A DNA stretch of 6,630 bases from Tannerella sp. (GTDB lineage Bacteria; Bacteroidota; Bacteroidia; Bacteroidales; Tannerellaceae), in contig JAISEZ010000075.1 of NCBI GenBank assembly GCA_031263835.1, forward strand, positions 1 to 6,630. The letters run 5' to 3'. The notes beneath the pieces were generated by a model. It saw only the letters and a program-made list of their open reading frames with translations, was not told the DNA's origin and made no database searches. Position numbers and translations under genes: made by a program. Below are positions 1 through 6,538 of the stretch, piece by piece (the first letter of the stretch is position 1; every line of letters begins with the position of its first letter).

Positions 1-1
1 C

Positions 2-1270
2 TCCGGCGGAGGGTACGGGAGACCGGTGTTTTTCCTGCTTTTATCGGTTTTGTTGAGCGGCGCGATTTTCATGAACGCGCAGGAATCAGCCGGTTACATC
101 ACTGTCAGCGGGACGGTAAAAGACTTTTACAGCAGGAAGGCCGTCGAACATGTCAGCGTCACGGCGGTGGGTACCCGCATCGGAACCGTCACCAACGAAG
201 ACGGGGTATTTACCCTTAAACTGCCTGCCGACTCGAAGGCAAATGAAATCGAACTGTCCTGCCTCGGCTATTACAATACGCGCATCCGCGTCTCCCGGGG
301 GCAAAATCAACAGACCTGCTTCATCAAGCCGCAATCGTTCCAGCTGAGTGAGGTTGAAGTATTCAGCTGGCAGCATCCGCGCGACCTGATAAAAGCGGCG
401 CTGAGCAAGCTGGAACTCAATTACAGCATGAACCCGAACCTGCTTACCGGCTTTTACCGGGAAACGATTCAAAAAAGACACAGGTACATCCACATTTCGG
501 AAGCCGTCGTGCGTATCTACAAAAATTCCTACCGGGTTGCAGACGTCGAAAACGACCGGATACAGGTCTTGAAAGGGCGGAAACTGGTCAGTCCGAAGCC
601 GGGCGACACGCTGAATGTGAAGTTCCTTGGCGGGCCGAACATGGCCGTTTACATGGATGTAGTCAAAAACCCGGATCTGTTACTGTCCGGCGAAGCGCTG
701 CCCTGCTATTCGTACAGGATGGGAGAGGCGACCTCGCTCGACGACCGCCTGCAGTACGTGGTACACTTCCAGCCGCAGGTCGCCCTGCCGGTACCCCTCT
801 ATTCCGGCACGTTCTACATCGACCGGGAAACCCTTGCCTTCACCCGCGCCGAATTTAGCATGGACATGAAAGACCGGCTGAAAGTAATCAGCGTCATCCT
901 GAAGGACAAGCCCTCCGGACTGCGATTCTCGCCGGAAGAGGTTTCCTATGTCGTCACATACAGACAGCACGGCGGCAGGACGTACTTAAACTACATCCGC
1001 AACGAGATTCGCTTCAAGTGCGACTGGAGACGGAGACTGTTTGCGACGAACTATACCATCGTCGACGAGACGGTCATTACGGACAGTCAGGAAGAAAACA
1101 TCCGGAAGATACCCGCCGGCGAAGCCTTTTCCATCAGGCAGTCCCTGAGTCAGGAAGTATCGGCCTATTTCGACGATGATTTCTGGGGGGCCTACAACAT
1201 CATCGAACCCGCCGAATCGCTGGAAAATGCCGTCGGCAAATTGAAGAAACAGCAGCGACGGCCTCAATAA
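2..1270 (+). CDS. Exported protein with carboxypeptidase-regulatory-like domain, function unknown (5' end may be outside window)
   Basis: A likely secreted or envelope protein of the Bacteroidetes type that begins with a carboxypeptidase-regulatory-like beta-sandwich. Residues are numbered from a possible GTG start at 26. A hydrophobic signal segment covers about 2-16, with probable cleavage near NAQ (17-19). The beta-sandwich follows at about 25-95 and includes the typical core GTVTNEDGVFTL. A link with LSEVEV (107-112) leads to a C-terminal region of about 300 residues that contains LLTGFYRETIQKR (139-151) and no catalytic motif I recognise. The frame is open from the GTG back to base 2. 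From the GTG the signal peptide lacks a basic n-region, whereas the upstream codons supply an arginine (GRPVFFLLL), so I suspect the true start lies left of the window. It is too short and lacks the barrel expected of a TonB-dependent receptor. Role and substrate are unknown; the domain call is fairly sure. Confidence 0.8.
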   Translation, partial: SGGGYGRPVFFLLLSVLLSGAIFMNAQESAGYITVSGTVKDFYSRKAVEHVSVTAVGTRIGTVTNEDGVFTLKLPADSKANEIELSCLGYYNTRIRVSRGQNQQTCFIKPQSFQLSEVEVFSWQHPRDLIKAALSKLELNYSMNPNLLTGFYRETIQKRHRYIHISEAVVRIYKNSYRVADVENDRIQVLKGRKLVSPKPGDTLNVKFLGGPNMAVYMDVVKNPDLLLSGEALPCYSYRMGEATSLDDRLQYVVHFQPQVALPVPLYSGTFYIDRETLAFTRAEFSMDMKDRLKVISVILKDKPSGLRFSPEEVSYVVTYRQHGGRTYLNYIRNEIRFKCDWRRRLFATNYTIVDETVITDSQEENIRKIPAGEAFSIRQSLSQEVSAYFDDDFWGAYNIIEPAESLENAVGKLKKQQRRPQ

Positions 1271-1330
1271 ATGCCGTGCTTTTGTTTCCATGCAGAGAAT
1301 GAACAGCAGCCGGTAGAATAAGGCGAACGC

Positions 1331-1348
1331 GAATGAATGCCCTCATTC
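1331..1348. promoter_or_regulatory. Small dyad upstream of the hisH promoter candidate
   Basis: GAATGA (1331-1336) and TCATTC (1343-1348) are perfect inverted 6-mers around a 6-nt centre. The pair ends 14 nt before the TACCTTTG element and so covers the place where a Bacteroidetes -33 box would sit. It could be an operator or a chance dyad; arms this short are weak evidence. Confidence 0.2.
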
Positions 1349-1362
1349 TCATATTTATTTCG

Positions 1363-1370
1363 TACCTTTG
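1363..1370 (+). promoter_or_regulatory. Candidate Bacteroidetes -7 promoter element for hisH operon
   Basis: TACCTTTG matches the TAnnTTTG -7 consensus of the Bacteroidetes primary sigma factor. It lies in an AT-rich patch within the 163-nt gap before hisH, 63 nt from the start codon, and implies a leader of roughly 55 nt. I see no convincing TTTG -33 box about 19 nt upstream, so the call rests on the -7 match and its position. Confidence 0.5.
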
Positions 1371-1433
1371 TCCGCGAGAACGCCAGCTGTCCGGTACGGG
1401 GAACGGAGGACGGAAGCGTAAAACAAAGAGACA

Positions 1434-2027
1434 ATGGATGTGGTGATTATCAAATACAATGCCGGTAATATCCGTTCGGTGGATTACGGTCTTCAGAGGC
1501 TGGGCGTCACGCCGGAAATTACCGACAGTCCCGAACGGATTCGGAAAGCGGACAGAGTCATTTTTCCCGGTCAGGGAAAGGCCAGCACAACAATTCGGTA
1601 TTTGCGCGAACGCAAACTGGACCGGGTCATCAGAGACCTGAAACAGCCGGTGCTGGGTATTTGCATCGGGATGCAGCTGATGTGTCGCCATTCGGAAGAA
1701 GGCGATGTCGATTGCCTCGGCATTTTCGACGCGGACGTGAAACGCTTCATCCCCCGGCAACACGCCGACAAGATACCGCACATGGGCTGGAACACGGTGA
1801 CCGGCGTGCGGAGCGATTTGTTTTCCGCGGCATTGAACGGCCGTTTTGTGTACTTTGTCCACAGCTATTATGTGCCGGTGACGGACGAGACGGTTGCCGA
1901 AACCGGCTATATTCACCCTTTCAGCGCAGCCATGCGCAAAGCCAATTTTTACGCGGTGCAGTTTCACCCCGAAAAAAGCGGTCGCACGGGTGAAACGATA
2001 TTATCCAATTTCCTGAACCTTTCATAG
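1434..2027 (+). CDS. hisH: Imidazole glycerol phosphate synthase, glutamine amidotransferase subunit HisH
   Basis: The class I glutaminase subunit of IGP synthase. It releases ammonia from glutamine and channels it to HisF, which makes imidazole glycerol phosphate and AICAR from PRFAR in the cytoplasm. At 197 residues it has the usual HisH length. Visible motifs are the N-terminal strand VVIIKYNAGNIRSV, the oxyanion-loop region PGQGKA (45-50), the nucleophile elbow GICIGMQLM with Cys77, the HisH-specific PHMGWN (115-120), YFVHSYY (140-146), and the triad partners His178 and Glu180 in QFHPEKS. The start is ATG 1434; a second ATG at 1438 is out of frame. No clear Shine-Dalgarno site precedes it. 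It opens a tight run in which hisA follows after 1 nt and the partner hisF comes next, which fits co-expression of the two enzyme subunits. Confidence 0.97.
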   Translation: MDVVIIKYNAGNIRSVDYGLQRLGVTPEITDSPERIRKADRVIFPGQGKASTTIRYLRERKLDRVIRDLKQPVLGICIGMQLMCRHSEEGDVDCLGIFDADVKRFIPRQHADKIPHMGWNTVTGVRSDLFSAALNGRFVYFVHSYYVPVTDETVAETGYIHPFSAAMRKANFYAVQFHPEKSGRTGETILSNFLNLS

Positions 2028-2028
2028 C

Positions 2029-2763
2029 ATGATGGAACTGATTCCCGCGATTGATTTGATTGACGGCAAGTGCGTCCGCCTGACGCAGGGCGACTACGGT
2101 TCGAAGAAAGTGTACGGCGAAGACCCTCTCGAAGTGGCCCGGGCTTTTGAAGAACACGGCTTGCGCCGGCTTCACGTCGTTGACCTGGACGGCGCCCGCG
2201 AAGGGCGCATCATCAATTACCGCGTACTGGAACGGCTGGCCACGCGCACGGCGCTGGTGATTGATTTCGGCGGCGGACTGAAACGCGACGGCGATTTGGA
2301 AATCGCCTTCGAGAGCGGGGCGCAGATGGTGACGGGCGGCAGCATCGCCGTCCGTGAACCGGAAACGTTCCTTTCGTGGCTGAACCGTTTCGGAAGCCGG
2401 AAAATCATACTCGGCGCCGACGTGAAGGAGCGGCGGATTGCCATCAACGGCTGGCGGGACACTACCGACAGCGAGCTGCTGCCCTTCCTGGAAGCGTGGC
2501 ACGGCCGGGGAATCACCCAAACCGTCTGCACCGACATCAGCCGCGACGGCATGTTGCAAGGCCCGGCAACGATGCTCTACCGCGAAATCCGTGAAGCCCT
2601 GCCGGAAATGTACCTGATTGCCAGCGGCGGCGTCAGTTCGGTCGAAGACCTGGAACAGCTGGAGGCGGCAGGCATTCCCGCCGTGATTTTTGGAAAAGCC
2701 CTTTACGAAGGACGTATTGCATTGAACGACCTGCTCCGTTTTACGGACAGGTCAAAAGATTGA
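2029..2763 (+). CDS. hisA: ProFAR isomerase (HisA)
   Basis: A (beta/alpha)8-barrel isomerase that converts ProFAR to PRFAR, the substrate of HisH/HisF, by an Amadori rearrangement. Its 244 residues match the family length. Visible motifs are the start strand [16 protein letters not shown] with catalytic Asp9, VVDLDGA (50-56), the phosphate-binding glycines DFGGGL (79-84), ILGADVK with the second acidic residue Asp131, [14 protein letters not shown] (166-179), and the second phosphate loop IASGGV (197-202). ATG 2029 is chosen because it gives the common M-x-ELIPAID start; ATG 2032 would remove one residue and cannot be excluded. It begins 1 nt after the hisH stop and ends 5 nt before hisF, so translation is probably coupled. 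Nothing appears degraded. Confidence 0.97.
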   Translation: MMELIPAIDLIDGKCVRLTQGDYGSKKVYGEDPLEVARAFEEHGLRRLHVVDLDGAREGRIINYRVLERLATRTALVIDFGGGLKRDGDLEIAFESGAQMVTGGSIAVREPETFLSWLNRFGSRKIILGADVKERRIAINGWRDTTDSELLPFLEAWHGRGITQTVCTDISRDGMLQGPATMLYREIREALPEMYLIASGGVSSVEDLEQLEAAGIPAVIFGKALYEGRIALNDLLRFTDRSKD

Positions 2764-2768
2764 CTGAT

Positions 2769-3584
2769 ATGCTGGCAAAGAGAATCATTCCCTGTCTGGA
2801 TGTAAAAGACGGCACGACCGTCAAAGGCGTTAATTTCGTCAACTTCCGCGATGCCGGCGACCCGGTAGAGCTGGGCGCCAGCTACAGCCGCATGGGAGCG
2901 GACGAGCTGGTGTATCTCGATATTGTCGCTTCGCACGAAGGACGGAAGACCTTTACGGAACTGGTCAAACGTGTGGCGGCCAACCTCAGCATTCCCTTTA
3001 CGGTCGGCGGCGGCATTCATGAACTGTCGGACGTCGAACGGCTGCTGAACGCCGGCGCCGACAAAGTGTCCGTCAATTCCGCCGCGCTTCGCCGGCCGGA
3101 ACTGATTGACGAAATCGCGCGCCATTTCGGCAGTCAGGTCTGCGTCGTCGCCATCGACGCCAACCGCGAACAGGACGACTGGATTTGCTACCTGAACGGG
3201 GGACGCATCGCGACGAAAAGGCGCCTGTTTCCATGGGCGGAAGAAGCGGAAGCCCGCGGCGCCGGCGAGATTCTGTTTACCAGCATGACGCACGACGGCG
3301 TGAAGGACGGCTATGCCAGCGACGCGCTGGCCACGCTGGCCGAACGCCTGCACATCCCTGTCATCGCGTCGGGCGGCGCCGGTAAAACAGCTCATTTCTA
3401 CGACGTCTTTGCCGTCGGAAAGGCCGATGCCGCGTTAGCCGCCAGCGTGTTCCATTTCGGGGAAATCGACATTCGCCGGCTCAAGCGCGAACTTCGCTCC
3501 CGGGGCATTAACGTCCGCCTCGAAGACGACGGCGAACCGTTACCCGGTAATGAAAAATCAACCTGTAACAGTGTTTCGGGATGA
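2769..3584 (+). CDS. hisF: Imidazole glycerol phosphate synthase, cyclase subunit HisF
   Basis: The cyclase subunit that uses ammonia from HisH to turn PRFAR into IGP and AICAR. ATG 2769 gives the standard HisF start [15 protein letters not shown]; an upstream in-frame TTG at 2760 would add three residues and overlap the hisA stop. Catalytic residues fall in register with the family: Asp11 in CLDVKDG and Asp130 in VAIDAN. Others are Lys19 in TVKG, the phosphate loop TVGGGI (78-83), [12 protein letters not shown] (171-182) and IASGGAG (199-205). Asp176 in the HDG loop is kept, while position 174 is Thr, where Asp or Asn is what I recall. At 271 residues it is longer than the usual 250-256; the extra part is a polar tail after about residue 255. 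The gene ends 16 nt before the tandem repeat array. Confidence 0.96.
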   Translation: MLAKRIIPCLDVKDGTTVKGVNFVNFRDAGDPVELGASYSRMGADELVYLDIVASHEGRKTFTELVKRVAANLSIPFTVGGGIHELSDVERLLNAGADKVSVNSAALRRPELIDEIARHFGSQVCVVAIDANREQDDWICYLNGGRIATKRRLFPWAEEAEARGAGEILFTSMTHDGVKDGYASDALATLAERLHIPVIASGGAGKTAHFYDVFAVGKADAALAASVFHFGEIDIRRLKRELRSRGINVRLEDDGEPLPGNEKSTCNSVSG

Positions 3585-3625
3585 AGAATATGCAATTAAA
3601 AAACTTCCCGACACGACCGGAAAAC

Positions 3626-3643
3626 TTCTCGACATGTCGGGAA
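3626..3643. repeat. Dyad in B unit 2 (18 nt, one T·G pair)
   Basis: TTCTCGACATGTCGGGAA is self-complementary except for one T·G pair at the fourth position from the outside. As RNA it could form a 7-bp stem with a CAUG loop. It is the first of three such dyads spaced exactly 42 nt apart. Confidence 0.6.
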
Positions 3644-3667
3644 AACTTCTCGACACAACCGGAAAAC

Positions 3668-3685
3668 TTCTCGACATGTCGAGAA
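3668..3685. repeat. Perfect 18-nt palindrome in B unit 4
   Basis: TTCTCGACATGTCGAGAA equals its own reverse complement. It is the central and only perfect copy of the three B-unit dyads. It could act as a dimeric protein site, a cruciform, or a 7-bp RNA hairpin with a CAUG loop. Confidence 0.7.
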
Positions 3686-3709
3686 AACCTCTCGACACGA
3701 CCGGAAAAC

Positions 3710-3727
3710 TTCCTGATGTATCGGGAA
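3710..3727. repeat. Diverged dyad in B unit 6, pairing retained
   Basis: TTCCTGATGTATCGGGAA differs from the unit-4 palindrome at six positions. Every position still pairs with its mirror if G·T wobbles are allowed, giving two wobbles. It ends 53 nt before the hisIE start. Confidence 0.55.
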
Positions 3728-3780
3728 AACGAACGGTTATATCCTGATTATTTCGTATCACTAAATTGAATTTTGCATGT

Positions 3781-4377
3781 ATGGAACTGGACTTTACTAA
3801 ATCGGGCGGCCTGATACCCGCCATTATTCAGGATGCGCAAACCCGGCAGGTGCTGATGCTGGGCTTCATGAACGAAGAGGCCTACCGGAAAACGCTTGAA
3901 ACAAACAAAGTGACCTTTTTCAGCCGGACGCGGCAGCGGCTCTGGACGAATGGCGAGACAAGCGGAAATTTCCTGCACGTGGTGCAAATCCTGACAGACT
4001 GCGACAGCGACACGCTCCTTATCCGGGCGCGTCCCGACGGCCCGGTGTGTCACACCGGTACGGATACCTGTTTCGGTGAAAGCAATGCGGCCGGCATCTT
4101 TTTCCTGAAATATCTGCAGGACTTTATCGACCGCCGCCGCGAGGAGATGCCGGAAGATTCGTACACCACTTCGCTGTTCCGGAAAGGCATCAACCGCATG
4201 GCGCAGAAAGTCGGCGAGGAAGCGGTGGAGACCGTCATCGAAGCCGTCAACGGTACGGAGGACGGCTTCCTTTACGAAGCCTCCGATTTGATGTATCATC
4301 TGATTGTGCTGCTCGCGGGCAAGGGTTTCCGGCTGGAAGACCTGGCGCGGGAACTGCAGAAAAGACATAAGGAGTGA
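3781..4377 (+). CDS. hisIE: Bifunctional phosphoribosyl-AMP cyclohydrolase / phosphoribosyl-ATP pyrophosphatase (HisIE)
   Basis: A fused enzyme for the second and third histidine steps: the C-terminal HisE domain removes pyrophosphate from phosphoribosyl-ATP, and the N-terminal HisI domain opens the adenine ring of phosphoribosyl-AMP to give ProFAR for HisA. The HisI domain (about 1-105) shows VLMLGFMN, TFFSRTRQRLWTNGE, the metal motif DCDSD (73-77) and the three zinc cysteines Cys74, Cys90 and Cys97 with the family spacing of 16 and 7. The HisE domain (about 107-198) shows KVGEEAVETVIEA (143-155) and EASDLMYHLIVLL (166-178). The length of 198 residues is normal for HisIE. ATG 3781 gives the usual short N-terminus; an in-frame TTG at 3766 would add five residues. 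No Shine-Dalgarno site is seen. It is separated from hisF by the repeat array, and ftsE follows after 5 nt. Confidence 0.96.
   Translation: MELDFTKSGGLIPAIIQDAQTRQVLMLGFMNEEAYRKTLETNKVTFFSRTRQRLWTNGETSGNFLHVVQILTDCDSDTLLIRARPDGPVCHTGTDTCFGESNAAGIFFLKYLQDFIDRRREEMPEDSYTTSLFRKGINRMAQKVGEEAVETVIEAVNGTEDGFLYEASDLMYHLIVLLAGKGFRLEDLARELQKRHKE
4369..4374 (+). promoter_or_regulatory. Ribosome binding site that sets the ftsE start
   Basis: AAGGAG sits 8 nt before ATG 4383 and just inside the end of hisIE. This spacing favours ATG 4383 over the in-frame GTG at 4374, which overlaps the site itself. Confidence 0.6.
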
Positions 4378-4382
4378 ATCCT

Positions 4383-5075
4383 ATGGAAGAAGACTTTTTG
4401 CTTCAGCTGGAAAATATCACGCTGTGTCAGGACGAGAACATCGTCCTGCGGAACGCTTCGCTGAAGCTGCGCAACAATGAATTTATGTACGTCATCGGAC
4501 GGGTCGGCGCAGGGAAAAGCAGTCTGCTCAAGAGCCTGTACTGCGAAATTCCCATCCGCGAAGGTCAGGCGAGCGTCATGGGTTACAACCTGCGGAAGAT
4601 ACGGAACCGGGAAATTCCCTACCTGCGCCGGCAGCTCGGCATCGTCTTTCAGGATTTCCAGCTGCTGACCGACCGGACCATTGTCCGGAATCTGGAATTT
4701 GTGTTGAAGGCCACCGGCTGGAAAAAGCGAAACGATATCCAGATGCGAATCCGGGAGGTACTGACGCAGGTCGGGATGCAGAACAAGGGCTACAAGATGC
4801 CGCACGAACTGTCGGGCGGCGAACAGCAGCGCGTGGCCATCGCCCGTTCGCTGCTGAACAACCCGAAGCTCATCCTGGCCGACGAGCCGACCGGGAACTT
4901 AGACCCTGAAACGGGACTGCAAATCGTCCAGCTGCTGCATGACATCTGCAAGAACGGGAAATCCGTCGTCATGACCACGCACAACTATACGCTTGTGGAT
5001 AACCTGCCGGCACGCGTCGTCCGCTGCGAAAAAGGCAGTCTGTACGAATTGAATGTGACGGGATTTACTGAATGA
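4383..5075 (+). CDS. ftsE: FtsE-like ABC transporter ATP-binding protein
   Basis: An ABC ATPase of the FtsE/LolD group. FtsE pairs with the membrane protein FtsX and uses ATP to control septal peptidoglycan hydrolysis during division. The 230 residues form one complete nucleotide-binding domain without membrane segments: Walker A GRVGAGKS (39-46), Q-loop Gln90 in VFQDFQLLTDRTIVRNL, signature LSGGEQQR (143-150), Walker B LILADEPTGNLDPE (163-176) and switch His200 in TTH. The segment FQDFxLLxDRT is the best pointer to FtsE rather than a lipoprotein or macrolide exporter ATPase. Walker A reads GRVGAGKSS where proteobacterial FtsE has GPSGAGKST, a variant I associate with Bacteroidetes. No FtsX-like permease is next to it here, so the partner must be encoded elsewhere. 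ATG 4383 is preferred because of its AAGGAG site. lysC follows after 16 nt. Confidence 0.85.
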   Translation: MEEDFLLQLENITLCQDENIVLRNASLKLRNNEFMYVIGRVGAGKSSLLKSLYCEIPIREGQASVMGYNLRKIRNREIPYLRRQLGIVFQDFQLLTDRTIVRNLEFVLKATGWKKRNDIQMRIREVLTQVGMQNKGYKMPHELSGGEQQRVAIARSLLNNPKLILADEPTGNLDPETGLQIVQLLHDICKNGKSVVMTTHNYTLVDNLPARVVRCEKGSLYELNVTGFTE

Positions 5076-5084
5076 CTGAAATAA

Positions 5085-5090
5085 AAGGAG
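5085..5090 (+). promoter_or_regulatory. Shine-Dalgarno-like AAGGAG unusually close to lysC start
   Basis: AAGGAG is separated from ATG 5092 by a single base, well short of the usual 5-9 nt. The start itself is firm because the KFGGTS motif begins at residue 5. The site may be weak or unused, as Bacteroidetes rely little on Shine-Dalgarno pairing. Confidence 0.35.
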
Positions 5091-5091
5091 T

Positions 5092-6432
5092 ATGAAAATT
5101 TTAAAGTTTGGCGGAACATCCGTCGGGTCGGCGCAGCGCATGAAAGAAGTGGCCCGGCTGATTTGCGGCGGCGCTCCCAAAATCGTGGTCCTGTCCGCCA
5201 TGTCGGGGACAACCAACACCCTGGTCGAGATTTCGGATTATCTCTACAGAAAGAATCCGGACGGGGCCAGCGAAGTCGCCGGCAAGTTACTGCTGAAATA
5301 CCTGGACTTGCTCGACGAACTGTATCGCACGGAAGAATACCGGCAGCTGGCCCGGAAACTGATTTCCGACCGTTTCGATTACATCCGTTCGTTCATGAAG
5401 CATCTGTTCACCGTGTTCGAGGAGAAAATCATCCTGGCGCAGGGGGAATTGCTTTCGACCGGGCTGATGAACCTGTACCTGCAGGAGACGGGCGTCCGTT
5501 CCGTACTGCTGCCGGCGCTGGAGTTCATGCGGATAGACAAAAACGCCGAACCGGAACCGTCTTTCATCCGTGAAAAACTGACGGCGCTGCTGGAAAAGCA
5601 TCCGGACGCGGAGTTATACATCACCCAGGGATTTATCTGTCGCAACGCCTATAACGCCGTCGACAACCTGCAGCGCGGCGGCAGCGACTACACCGCCTCG
5701 CTCGTCGGCGCGGCCGTCCACGCCGACGAAATCCAAATATGGACGGACATCGACGGGATGCACAACAACGACCCGCGTTACGTGACGCAGACGCTGCCCG
5801 TGCGGCAGCTGCATTTCGACGAAGCGGCCGAACTGGCCTACTTCGGCGCCAAAATCCTGCATCCGACCTGCATCCTGCCCGCCAAGCTGAGCAACATTCC
5901 CGTCCGCCTGCTCAACACCATGCAGCCGGAATCCATCGGCACCACCATCTCCAACGAAACCGAGAAGGGAAAAATCAAGGCCGTGGCCGCCAAGGACAAC
6001 ATCACCTCCATCAAGATTAAGAGCGGACGGATGCTGCTGGCCACCGGTTTCCTGCGCAAGGTGTTCGAGATTTTCGAAAACCACGGGACGCCGATAGACG
6101 TCGTGGCCACCTCGGAGGTCGGCGTATCGGTCACCATCGACAACTGCAAGCATCTGGACGAAATCGTCAACGACCTCAAGAAATACGGCACGGTGACGGT
6201 TGACCGGGAGTTGACAATCATCTGCGTTGTCGGCGATTTGGAGTGGGACAATGTCGGTTTTGAATCGCGCATTGTCTATGCGCTGAAAGACATTCCCGTA
6301 CGCATGATATCCTACGGAGGCAGCAACTACAACGTTTCGTTGCTGGTCAGGGCCTCCGACAAGCAGAAAGCGTTACAGGCGCTGAGCGACCGGCTGTTCA
6401 ACAGCCCGGAATCACTAACCGCCGGTCATTAA
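5092..6432 (+). CDS. lysC: Aspartate kinase, monofunctional, with C-terminal ACT domains
   Basis: Phosphorylates aspartate to aspartyl-4-phosphate, the entry step to lysine, diaminopimelate, threonine and methionine. The kinase domain (about 1-295) shows KFGGTSVGSA (5-14), VVLSAMSGTTN (32-42), AQGELLST (116-123), QGFICRN (179-185), the nucleotide-site segment RGGSDYTAS (195-203), WTDIDGMHNNDPR (217-229) and ELAYFGAKILHP (247-258). Two ACT-type segments follow at about 303-370, with VATSEVGVSVTID (338-350), and at about 373-440, with SYGGSNYNVSLLV (407-419), so allosteric control by an end product, most often lysine, is likely. The protein is 446 residues with no homoserine dehydrogenase domain, so it is not ThrA or MetL. 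The gene symbol is by type; another aspartokinase may exist in the genome. It is the last gene in the window; repeats start right at its stop codon. Confidence 0.95.
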   Translation: MKILKFGGTSVGSAQRMKEVARLICGGAPKIVVLSAMSGTTNTLVEISDYLYRKNPDGASEVAGKLLLKYLDLLDELYRTEEYRQLARKLISDRFDYIRSFMKHLFTVFEEKIILAQGELLSTGLMNLYLQETGVRSVLLPALEFMRIDKNAEPEPSFIREKLTALLEKHPDAELYITQGFICRNAYNAVDNLQRGGSDYTASLVGAAVHADEIQIWTDIDGMHNNDPRYVTQTLPVRQLHFDEAAELAYFGAKILHPTCILPAKLSNIPVRLLNTMQPESIGTTISNETEKGKIKAVAAKDNITSIKIKSGRMLLATGFLRKVFEIFENHGTPIDVVATSEVGVSVTIDNCKHLDEIVNDLKKYGTVTVDRELTIICVVGDLEWDNVGFESRIVYALKDIPVRMISYGGSNYNVSLLVRASDKQKALQALSDRLFNSPESLTAGH

Positions 6433-6450
6433 TCACTAATCATTAATCAT
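6430..6450. repeat. Three 7-nt tandem copies of TAATCAY starting at the lysC stop codon
   Basis: TAATCAC, TAATCAT and TAATCAT follow each other without a gap, and the first TAA is the lysC stop. The related AATCACTAA also occurs inside lysC near 6412. The AT-rich triplication adds extra stops and marks the edge of the non-coding tail. Confidence 0.8.
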
Positions 6451-6472
6451 GCGAATCAGTAGTAGCAACGAA

Positions 6473-6485
6473 GGGCTGAAAGCCC
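6473..6485 (+). repeat. Short hairpin GGGCT-GAA-AGCCC, first of three related motifs
   Basis: GGGCT and AGCCC form a 5-bp stem around GAA, followed by GATATAACC. The same plan, a G/C-rich 5-bp stem around GAA followed by a (C/T)ATA stretch, occurs again at 6543-6561 on the + strand and in reverse at the right edge. The three copies look like members of one repeat family. Confidence 0.6.
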
Positions 6486-6538
6486 GATATAACCCAGCCC
6501 GGTGGCAACGCCCCGGGTATGGACGGGCACACCCCGCC

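Larger units (their letters stand above)
3600..3725. repeat. Six 21-nt tandem units, alternating two types (three 42-nt A-B dimers)
   Basis: Units begin at 3600, 3621, 3642, 3663, 3684 and 3705, each opening with AAAAC. Units 1, 3 and 5 (type A) end with GACACGACCGG or a one-base variant. Units 2 and 4 (type B) carry GACATGTCGGG or GACATGTCGAG, and unit 6 is a diverged B. The true period is therefore 42 nt, repeated three times. The array takes up most of the 196-nt gap between hisF and hisIE. No frame of the basic unit has a stop codon on either strand, so short frames crossing it (3550-3747 and 3581-3769 on +, 3558-3824 on -) encode heptapeptide repeats and may be by-products. There are no unique spacers, so it is not CRISPR. 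Its role is unknown; the B-unit dyads suggest an RNA structure or protein-binding array. Confidence 0.93.

Noticed and set aside
1200..1967. Minus-strand 255-residue open frame
   Set aside because: It is opposite hisH and the end of the first gene, has no recognisable motif, and spans a clear intergenic region; it is a shadow of the GC-rich coding strand.
2760..2768. TTG 2760 as the hisF start, overlapping the hisA stop
   Set aside because: ATG 2769 yields the standard HisF N-terminus [11 protein letters not shown], so the TTG extension is unnecessary.
2703..3395. Minus-strand 230-residue open frame
   Set aside because: It lies opposite hisF, which has all expected catalytic residues; no family features are visible in the reverse product.
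3600..3725. Regularly spaced repeats as a possible CRISPR array
   Set aside because: Units are 21 nt and directly adjacent with no unique spacers, and no cas genes are present.
3768..3775. GAATTTTG as a -7 promoter box for hisIE
   Set aside because: It resembles TAnnTTTG but lacks the leading T and lies only 5 nt before the start codon, which would make the transcript essentially leaderless; too weak to annotate.
3558..3824. Minus-strand 88-residue frame with SFPVVSR/SFPDMSR repeats
   Set aside because: Its length comes from the stop-free repeat unit; it overlaps the hisIE start and shows no recognisable promoter or ribosome site.
5614..6153. Minus-strand 179-residue open frame
   Set aside because: It is antisense to the conserved kinase and ACT regions of lysC, with low-complexity composition and no motif.
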